From Mesorhizobium sp. J428 (GTDB lineage Bacteria; Pseudomonadota; Alphaproteobacteria; Rhizobiales; Rhizobiaceae), in assembly GCF_024699925.1 (NCBI RefSeq), contig NZ_JAJOMX010000001.1, positions 2,518,001 to 2,582,000 of the forward strand: a stretch of DNA of 64,000 nucleotides, given 5' to 3'. The position numbers and the translations under genes were made by a program. The notes below the pieces were generated by a model that was not told where the DNA came from, made no database searches, and saw only the letters and a program-made list of their open reading frames with translations. Positions 58,484 to 64,000 of this stretch are shown in pieces; the first letter of the stretch is position 1; every line of letters starts with the position of its first letter.

Positions 58484-58852
58484 ATGACAGGCATCAGGCA
58501 TCTCGCATTGGCGACAGCGGCCGCGACGGTCGCCTTCGTTCCGGCGGCTCGGGCGGATTGCGTGATCTGCGCCAACTCGATCGTCATGAATGAGGACCTC
58601 GCGGACTGCTTCCTGCAGAAATACGCCGATCCGGCGTCGATCAGCGGCGACACGGTGGCGGTCGACCTCAGCCGCTGCGAGAAGAGCCGCAGCGTTGTGC
58701 TCGCTTTGCCGGAGCCGAAGGCGGCCATCGAGGAACCGGACATCAAGTTCCTCCTGTCGCGCGGCCAGGTCGAGTGCCTGAAGGACAAGCTGCAGTCGGA
58801 CGAAATCGACCTCGATCCGTCGGCGCGCATCGATCTGGACACGTGCCGATGA
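58484..58852 (+). CDS. Small periplasmic cysteine-containing protein in the caspase cluster
   Basis: The 122-residue protein starts MTGIRHLALATAAATVAFVP with a signal peptide cut near ARADC. The mature part has six cysteines (CVICANSIVMNEDLADCFLQ, SRCEKS, VECLKDK, DTCR), likely disulfide-linked. I do not recognise the family. It overlaps the next gene (ATGA at 58849) and lies 70 bases after the caspase gene. Confidence 0.7.
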   Translation: MTGIRHLALATAAATVAFVPAARADCVICANSIVMNEDLADCFLQKYADPASISGDTVAVDLSRCEKSRSVVLALPEPKAAIEEPDIKFLLSRGQVECLKDKLQSDEIDLDPSARIDLDTCR

Positions 58853-59481
58853 AGAAGCCGGCGAAGCTGCCGGATACCGGCACCGGCATACCGATGCCGA
58901 ACACGCAGGAGCCCAAGGACGAGCCGAATCCGTTCAAGGCGACAGACTGGCGTCTGTTCCTGTTCGCTTGGAGCGGGTTTGCGCTCCGGGTGCTCTTGTG
59001 CGTCGGCGCCGTCTTTTCGGCCGTTCAGTTCCTGCAATCGCGCCAGGACAAGCGGGTCGAGCGAACGCTGGCGCTGGTCGAGCTGTGGGAGAAGCCCGAA
59101 TACCAGGAAGCACAGAGCGCCCTGAAACGGCGGCTCGGCGAGCTGAACCGGCAATCCGCCAGCCTCGTGACGCCCCAGACCTCGCCGGACCAGATGGACA
59201 TCATCATGGCGAGCATCGGCACAAAGGCGATGACCGACGAGGGCGGAACAATGCCGCTCGCCGAGTTTCAGGACCGTTTCGACCGGATCGTCTACTTCCT
59301 GAGCCGGCTCGCCTCCTGCGTGAACACCAAGCTCTGCGATCGCGCGGTGGCGGACGAGTTCTTCCTCGATTATGCGCGGTCGTTCTGGCGCTTCTTCTCG
59401 ACCCATATCGAGCGCGAGCGAAAGGCAGGCATCGCCAACCTCGCCGTCGGGATCGAGGCCTATCTCAAGGCGCCGCGATGA
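58849..59481 (+). CDS. Membrane-anchored hypothetical protein in the caspase cluster
   Basis: The 210-residue protein has a Pro-rich N-tail, one transmembrane helix (WSGFALRVLLCVGAVFSAVQ, about residues 41-60), then a helical cytosolic or periplasmic domain (RVERTLALVELWEKPEYQEA, FQDRFDRIVYFLSRLASCVN, FFLDYARSFWRFFSTHIE). The layout resembles DUF4760-type proteins, but the match is loose. It overlaps genes on both sides by four bases, so the set is one translation unit. Confidence 0.7.
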   Translation: MKKPAKLPDTGTGIPMPNTQEPKDEPNPFKATDWRLFLFAWSGFALRVLLCVGAVFSAVQFLQSRQDKRVERTLALVELWEKPEYQEAQSALKRRLGELNRQSASLVTPQTSPDQMDIIMASIGTKAMTDEGGTMPLAEFQDRFDRIVYFLSRLASCVNTKLCDRAVADEFFLDYARSFWRFFSTHIERERKAGIANLAVGIEAYLKAPR

Positions 59482-59699
59482 GGCTGCTCGACACCGACCA
59501 CCCGTTTTTCCGGCCGCTGTGGATCCGCATCGCGACCTTCGGCTTCACCGCCGGCTGGGCGCTCTTCGAACTGTGGAGCGGCGCGTTCCTTTGGGCCTGC
59601 GTGGTGGGTGCGCTGGCGCTGATGTCGTTCCACGGCTTCTTCATCGACTTCAATCCGGACCGGCACCAGCTCAGCCGGAAGGACGACGAAGCCTCCTGA
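59478..59699 (+). CDS. Small two-helix membrane protein in the caspase cluster
   Basis: The 73-residue protein has two hydrophobic segments (PLWIRIATFGFTAGWALFEL and AFLWACVVGALALMSFHGFF) and a charged tail with DFNPDRHQLSRKDDEAS. It begins inside the previous stop codon (ATGA at 59478). It is unrecognised, and the tight overlap says it works with the membrane-anchored neighbour. Confidence 0.7.
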   Translation: MRLLDTDHPFFRPLWIRIATFGFTAGWALFELWSGAFLWACVVGALALMSFHGFFIDFNPDRHQLSRKDDEAS

Positions 59700-59702
59700 G
59701 GC

Positions 59703-60941
59703 TTACCCGCGCCCCGCGCCGGCTTTCATCAGGGCGGCGAGGTCGAAGCCGGAGGCCTGCACGGTTTCCAGGGTCAGCGGCGACGGCTGGCTGAGCAGCC
59801 GGCGCGCCGCCATGTGGTCGCCGGGCACGTTGACCGTTTCCACGCCGATCAGTTCGCCGCGGCGGAAGCACTGGACGGAAAGCTTGCCGTCGGCGACACC
59901 GCCGCGGATTTCGTGATGATCGGCGCCTGCCGTCAGTCCGGCGATCTGGAGCTTGTGCGGTCCCTGGTCGCTCCAGAACCAGGGCAGTTTGTCGTAGCGC
60001 TCGGGGTGGCCGACGAGGCGCCGCGACAAGCACTTCGCCTGGTCGATGGCGTTCTGGACGGATTCGAGACGGATCTGCAGGCCCTCTTGGCCGAAGGGGA
60101 AGGAGGCGCAGTCGCCGATCGCGGAGATGGCGGGGTCTTCGGTGGCGAGCAGGTCGTCGACGCGGACACCGTCATGCACGTAGAGGCCGGCGGCTTCGGC
60201 GATTTCCGCATTCGGGATGACACCGGCTGAGACGAGGACGAGGTCCGCCGGGATCCGCTCGCCCTCGGCGGTTTCGACGCCCCCCGCCTTGCCTGTTCCG
60301 TCGTCAACAATCGCGCGGGCGAGCGAGTTGAGCCGCACGTCGACGCCGCTTGCTGCATGGACGGCATGGAAATACTCCGAGACCGGCGGCGAGACGACGC
60401 GCGACATCAGCCGCGCTGTCGCTTCGAGAACGGTGACATGCAGCCCGGCCGCGCGCGCGGTCGCCGCGACCTCGAGGCCAATGAAGCCGCCGCCGACCAC
60501 GACCAGGCGTGAGGCCCCGGCGAGCCGTTCGCGCAGGTTCTCGGCATCGGCCAGCGTGCGCAGGCCGACGACATTGTCGAGGTCGATCCCCGGCAGCGGC
60601 AGACGGCGATTGCGCGTGCCGGTGGCGAGGACGAGATGGCCATAGGCGACGGTGCGACCGTCCGAGATCGTGACGGTCCGGTCGGCGCGATCGATCGAGG
60701 TGACGGTGCGGCCGTCCTCGAGGCCGATCCTGTTCTTCTCGAAGAAATCGGCGTTGCGGAAGAGCAGCCGGTCCGGATTCGGGTCCTTGATGTATCCCTT
60801 GGAGAGCGGTGGTCGCTGGTAGGGCAGGCCCGGTTCTTCGCCGATGATGAGGATTTCGCCTTCGAACCCGTCCTGGCGCAGGCTCGCAGCAGTCTGGAAG
60901 CCGGCCTGGCCGCTGCCGGCGATGAGAATTCTGTCGATCAT
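59703..60941 (-). CDS. FAD-dependent ferredoxin/rubredoxin reductase-like oxidoreductase
   Basis: The 412-residue flavoprotein has an FAD dinucleotide motif (RILIAGSGQAGFQTAASLRQ), PYQRPPLSKGYIKD, an NAD motif (RLVVVGGGFIGLEVAATARA), VLVSAGVIPNAEIAEAAG and SAIGDCASFPFG (second FAD contact). The C-terminal reductase domain ends with ASGFDLAALMK. It passes electrons from NADH to a ferredoxin of a Rieske- or P450-type oxygenase; no partner is nearby. It ends 3 bases after the caspase-cluster gene in convergent orientation. Confidence 0.93.
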   Translation of the reverse strand: MIDRILIAGSGQAGFQTAASLRQDGFEGEILIIGEEPGLPYQRPPLSKGYIKDPNPDRLLFRNADFFEKNRIGLEDGRTVTSIDRADRTVTISDGRTVAYGHLVLATGTRNRRLPLPGIDLDNVVGLRTLADAENLRERLAGASRLVVVGGGFIGLEVAATARAAGLHVTVLEATARLMSRVVSPPVSEYFHAVHAASGVDVRLNSLARAIVDDGTGKAGGVETAEGERIPADLVLVSAGVIPNAEIAEAAGLYVHDGVRVDDLLATEDPAISAIGDCASFPFGQEGLQIRLESVQNAIDQAKCLSRRLVGHPERYDKLPWFWSDQGPHKLQIAGLTAGADHHEIRGGVADGKLSVQCFRRGELIGVETVNVPGDHMAARRLLSQPSPLTLETVQASGFDLAALMKAGAGRG

Positions 60942-61074
60942 GGTTCAGTCCGAGAAAGCGGGACCGGGCGTCCCTGGGCAGACGCGAGATGAACCATAAT
61001 CGGAAGAGAAAGCCAATCTCTCCGGTGAGATCGGCAGTCCGAAGGTCCGGACTCTCATGTTCCGCAAAACAGAC

Positions 61075-61097
61075 GGCCCCCGGACGAACCGGGGGCC
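61075..61097 (-). terminator. Intrinsic terminator after the second trypsin gene
   Basis: GGCCCCCGG (61075-61083) pairs perfectly with CCGGGGGCC (61089-61097) around a 5-base loop. On the minus strand GTCTGTTTTG follows, giving a U-rich tail 5 bases after the stem. It lies 25 bases below the trypsin stop. Confidence 0.85.
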
Positions 61098-61121
61098 GCA
61101 ACGATTGACGTGCCGATCAGG

Positions 61122-62332
61122 TCAGCAATAAGCCGGCGCGCCGGTGCAGGTGTAGTTGACCATGAAGCCGATATTGCCGGCGCCGTAGCTGCCATATGCC
61201 GCATTTGGAAACTCAGCGTTTTGGCCGAACCAGGATGCACCCTGGACGTTGATGCCGACCGAGGTATAGCCCCAACTCGTCACGCCGACGACCACGTTGC
61301 GAACCGCTGCGTTGCCGAGCGAGGCGCTGCCGGTCACGACAGGAGCCGTGCCGAAGTTCACCAGCCACGGGCCACCCGAGGAACCGCCGGTCATGGCGGA
61401 GCCGAGCTGGGTGTTCTTCAGGAGCTTGCCGTTGGAGCCAGTCAGGGCGATGTATTTGCCATAGGAGTCGCCGCGCAACATCTGGTAGCCGTTGTCGATC
61501 GCGACCGGATAGCCGATCTGGGTGATCTGGGCGACCGTCGCGTTGCCGAAGACCGGCGTCGCAAGATAGCTGTAGCCGTTCCAGCCGTAGCCATACCAGC
61601 CACCCATCGTCGTGCCCGCATAAACGCCACCCTTGGGTGCGAGTCTAACGGTGGCGATGTCATTGTTGCACACGACGCCGGTGGCGCCGGACTGACAAGT
61701 ATCCGTGCCATTGTAGTAGACGGTTGGGATGTTCCAGTTAACGCCGCTATAATAGCCCCAAGGGCCGCCTGTGGAGGTATAGTTTGCCGGATACCATCGG
61801 ACTTCGTTAGCCCAGCCTGCGGCGCCTCGCCCATAGTTATGCACGCAATGCGCGGCGGTGATCAGCACACCTTTCTTAATAAGTGAAGCGGTGCAGACAT
61901 ACCAGCTTGAGCCGAATCGCATCCAGAGCTTGCCGGAGAAGCGGTAGGGACGACTTGCGACAGGCACCAGTGCGCCGTTTCCGGTGCTGAACGGAGCGCC
62001 CGTCACTGCTACGCGGGCTATGGTATAGGGCCATTTGTATGACGAATTCAGGCCGTATGCGTTGCTGCCGACGCCGGTATCTCCGGTGGCGCTAGCTTTT
62101 TCATCGAGCGCGGGTGTGCCGCCCGTCGAAAGATAAGTGCGACGTTGGGCGTGGTTGTTGGCAGGCGGCTCAGACCAGGGCCGACCGGTCCCGATGCCGA
62201 TGCAGGGCCTGATGGCCCACCGGTGACCGCTGCTGCTCCACGACCAAGCTGGGCGCTGCCCATCTCCACAAGCGCCAGCGTGATGCCAAGTGTGATCGAT
62301 GTGAGCTTGGCTGCTTTCAGCAAGCTAGACAT
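61122..62332 (-). pseudogene. Secreted trypsin-like serine peptidase, one frameshift in this sequence
   Basis: The signal peptide frame (MSSLLKAAKLTSITLGITLA, cut near GSAQLG) runs to NVALIF. One A is missing from AAA at 62129-62131 on the plus strand; adding it continues as FSTGGTPALDEKASATGDTG, SSYKWPYTIARVAV and the peptidase domain, giving 403 residues. The triad is visible: LITAAHCVHNYG (His), CNNDIATVRLAP (Asp) and MTGGSSGGPW (Ser). A frame from GTG 62006 alone would lack export and the pro-region. Mature cysteines (CTASL, DTCQSG, VVCNND, TCTGAPAYC) suggest disulfides. Confidence 0.88.
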
Positions 62333-62876
62333 GATGTCCTCCAAAGGGTTCGACTTGATTCCGGCGCGGAGAATACTCCCGCCAATGGCTTACGCAAGGG
62401 AAATTTATGGTAAGAAATCGTCGAAAACTGTGTTTTTTCTCACATAGGAGGAAATAAATAGTCGTCGAACTGTGACATGTTTCACAAAGCGTTTGTATGA
62501 AAACTTTCCAGTACCGGGTTAGTTTAAGAGTTGTTTAGGTTTCTAAAAAGGATCAGCATACACGGCTATGCCTTCCCCAGCGTAAAGCAAGCATAAACCA
62601 GATCGGTCCGGGTCCGGAGCTTTCTCCACTACGATTCCGAATGATCCGATTCTGAATGATGTATTGGTGGAAATTCGCGTCCTGTTATCCCCTGAAGCCC
62701 GAGATACTTAAGACAAAAGGCCGGTCAACACGATCTTGGCTCGAGGCGTCGATATTATTCGCACGAGAACTGATTTACTGCCCACGAGGACGGACAAGCG
62801 CGCTTGTCCTCCCCGTTCAAGGGAAGGCCAGGCTTACATCTGATGACACTGCGACAAGGGGAAGAGCAGGCGGTTT
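62333..62876. other. Gene-free stretch with an 18-base perfect palindrome
   Basis: I see no supported gene in these 544 bases. Base composition is lower in GC than the neighbours. The perfect palindrome GGACAAGCGCGCTTGTCC lies at 62792-62809. The first part should hold the promoter of the trypsin gene. Confidence 0.5.
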
Positions 62877-63272
62877 TCAGGAGGTGTCACGCAGCTCCAC
62901 CGGCGCGACGCGCGCGTTAGCCGAGTGCTGAAGGCCGGCGCGGTACAGCCCACCCTCATTGCCAGCCTCGTCGGAGGCCTGCCCTTGGTGCAGGAACGAC
63001 AGACGGCGCAGGTGCGCGGCCATGGCCTGCATATAGAGCCCGAATGCCCTGAGTGAATCGGCAATATCCTCGGCATCGAAGGGATTGCTGCCGAAACCGG
63101 CCGGCATCGGAACGGACGTCCAGGTGCCGCGTGCGGAGCTCCGGAGCGAGCCTTCGACGTAGCCCCTGAGCAGTTCATTGGCCTGCCAGGCGGCCCACAG
63201 CACGCACCAGCGGACCCAGAACGAGCGGCCGGCGGCCTGTTCGGCCATGTCGGCGAGCGAGAACAGGCGCAT
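62877..63272 (-). CDS. Hypothetical protein
   Basis: The 131-residue protein starts MRLFSLADMAEQAAGRSFWV and has RWCVLWAAWQANELLRGYVE, GFGSNPFDAEDIADSLRAFG and YMQAMAAHLRRLSFLHQGQA. It is mainly helical with no clear signal peptide. The frame continues to 63326, but the shorter start fits better. I do not recognise it. Codon use is host-like, so it is probably real. Confidence 0.5.
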   Translation of the reverse strand: MRLFSLADMAEQAAGRSFWVRWCVLWAAWQANELLRGYVEGSLRSSARGTWTSVPMPAGFGSNPFDAEDIADSLRAFGLYMQAMAAHLRRLSFLHQGQASDEAGNEGGLYRAGLQHSANARVAPVELRDTS

Positions 63273-63511
63273 GACGATCCTCGCCTTTAACGCCTGTTCC
63301 CTCCCTGCCTTCGCCCTCCAGCCCATCGCCGGCTCCTTTCATCGCAGCCAGTGTCGGGCATGTCTGGAAGGGCGGGGATGAAAAAAGTTGGCAGTTATGA
63401 GAATCTCGAAGCTGGGCAAGAGGTTGGAGAGGGAGGGAGTGAAAATCGATCCATCGGATGGACCTCTCAGGACTGACCGATCGGGCTCCCCTAAAGACAC
63501 CGCACACCGTC

Positions 63512-63666
63512 CGCGATCGTCATCCCGGCGACCGGAGGTCAGCCGGGATCGATTGACCTTGGCGGGTTGGCGCTGCCCTTTTCTTGCGACCGTGGGATGT
63601 TTTCAGCGCGTAACCGGAGAGAGGAATGGATCCCGGGTCGCCTCCGGCGCCCGGGATGACGGTCGC
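63512..63666. repeat. Inverted repeat element (family B)
   Basis: The left arm (63512-63554) contains GTCATCCCGGCGACCGGAGG and the right arm (63627-63666) its near-complement (CCTCCGGCGCCCGGGATGAC). The arms are mostly identical with a few differences. The rest of 63273-64000 (728 bases) shows no gene that I can support, though a gene could begin near the window end. Confidence 0.7.
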
Positions 63667-64000
63667 GCAGGAGGAATCGCGCGGAGCGGGCGAGACGGAT
63701 GGCTCGTCCCTGCAAGGGACCCACACGAAACGTGGCGGAAGGGGTGCGTATTGCAATCGCCCTTTGGGCGACCGCGCTTCACCGTTCGAGCCCTTTCATC
63801 GTGCCACCGGCACGATGAATTCGGCTGCGCCGCCCTGGAATGCGAGATTCATATGAGAATCCTATTTCTTTGGCCTGCGGGCGCTCTCGAACGTTTATGG
63901 GGTTCGGGGGCATATCCTCGCCAGCTTCAGCGCCTCGCGGCCAGGTTGGTCCGGTAAAGCCGGTCGCCGAGCGGACGCAGGTCGCTCGGCAGGCACCTTG

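Overview
The window is a high-GC alphaproteobacterial chromosome segment. The infC-rpmI-rplT block followed by pheS-pheT, the density of branched-chain amino-acid (Liv) ABC transporters, DUF2852 and host-attachment proteins, and several families of CT-rich palindromic repeats point to Hyphomicrobiales (Rhizobiales), most likely a Mesorhizobium-like member of the Phyllobacteriaceae. That placement is inferred from gene content, not from a database search.

Layout. 1-2.5 kb: the end of a secreted-type protein, then lepA. 2.7-5.7 kb: a DUF559 nuclease-like gene and a visibly AT-richer island of four genes (membrane-anchored phosphoribosyltransferase, NadR-like P-loop kinase, thymidylate-kinase homolog, unknown partner) that looks horizontally acquired. 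5.9-7.8 kb: small hypothetical genes. 7.9-10.4 kb: MaoC hydratase and CitE-like lyase, facing an Amacr-type CoA-transferase/racemase. 10.6-12.7 kb: comM and a host-attachment protein. 12.7-19.5 kb: a Liv transporter operon with an alpha/beta hydrolase and a divergent PAS-LuxR regulator. 19.6-31.5 kb: Kef-type antiporter, SDR, PBP1A, RbsD/FucU, Gfo/Idh/MocA, two Rnk-like proteins, two aldo/keto reductases, a Tim44-like protein. 31.7-37.6 kb: pheT, pheS, a kinase-like gene, rplT, rpmI, infC, all on the minus strand. 37.8-43.7 kb: hydrolase, BenE transporter, DUF2852, trypsin, aldose epimerase, GntR regulator. 43.7-50.7 kb: EamA exporter and a second Liv operon carrying a BKACE (DUF849) enzyme and a class II aldolase. 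50.8 kb: a candidate small RNA. 51.1-56.1 kb: polA, a Zur-like Fur protein, gph, rpe. 56.2-59.7 kb: a secreted caspase-DUF4384 gene with three small envelope genes. 59.7-64 kb: flavoprotein reductase, a second secreted trypsin, a small hypothetical gene and repeats.

The most notable observations are: (i) six genes, including polA and comM, carry seven single-base shifts, nearly all in short homopolymers, and every one restores the family-typical protein when corrected, which suggests sequence error rather than gene decay; (ii) one palindromic repeat family sits both in a Liv operon gap and, in frame, inside polA; (iii) a minus-strand RNA candidate has two perfect hairpins with C-rich, anti-Shine-Dalgarno-like loops and a terminator tail; (iv) the AT-rich nucleotide-metabolism island; (v) the two rnk paralogs share a leader box and hairpin; (vi) infC appears to start at ATT.
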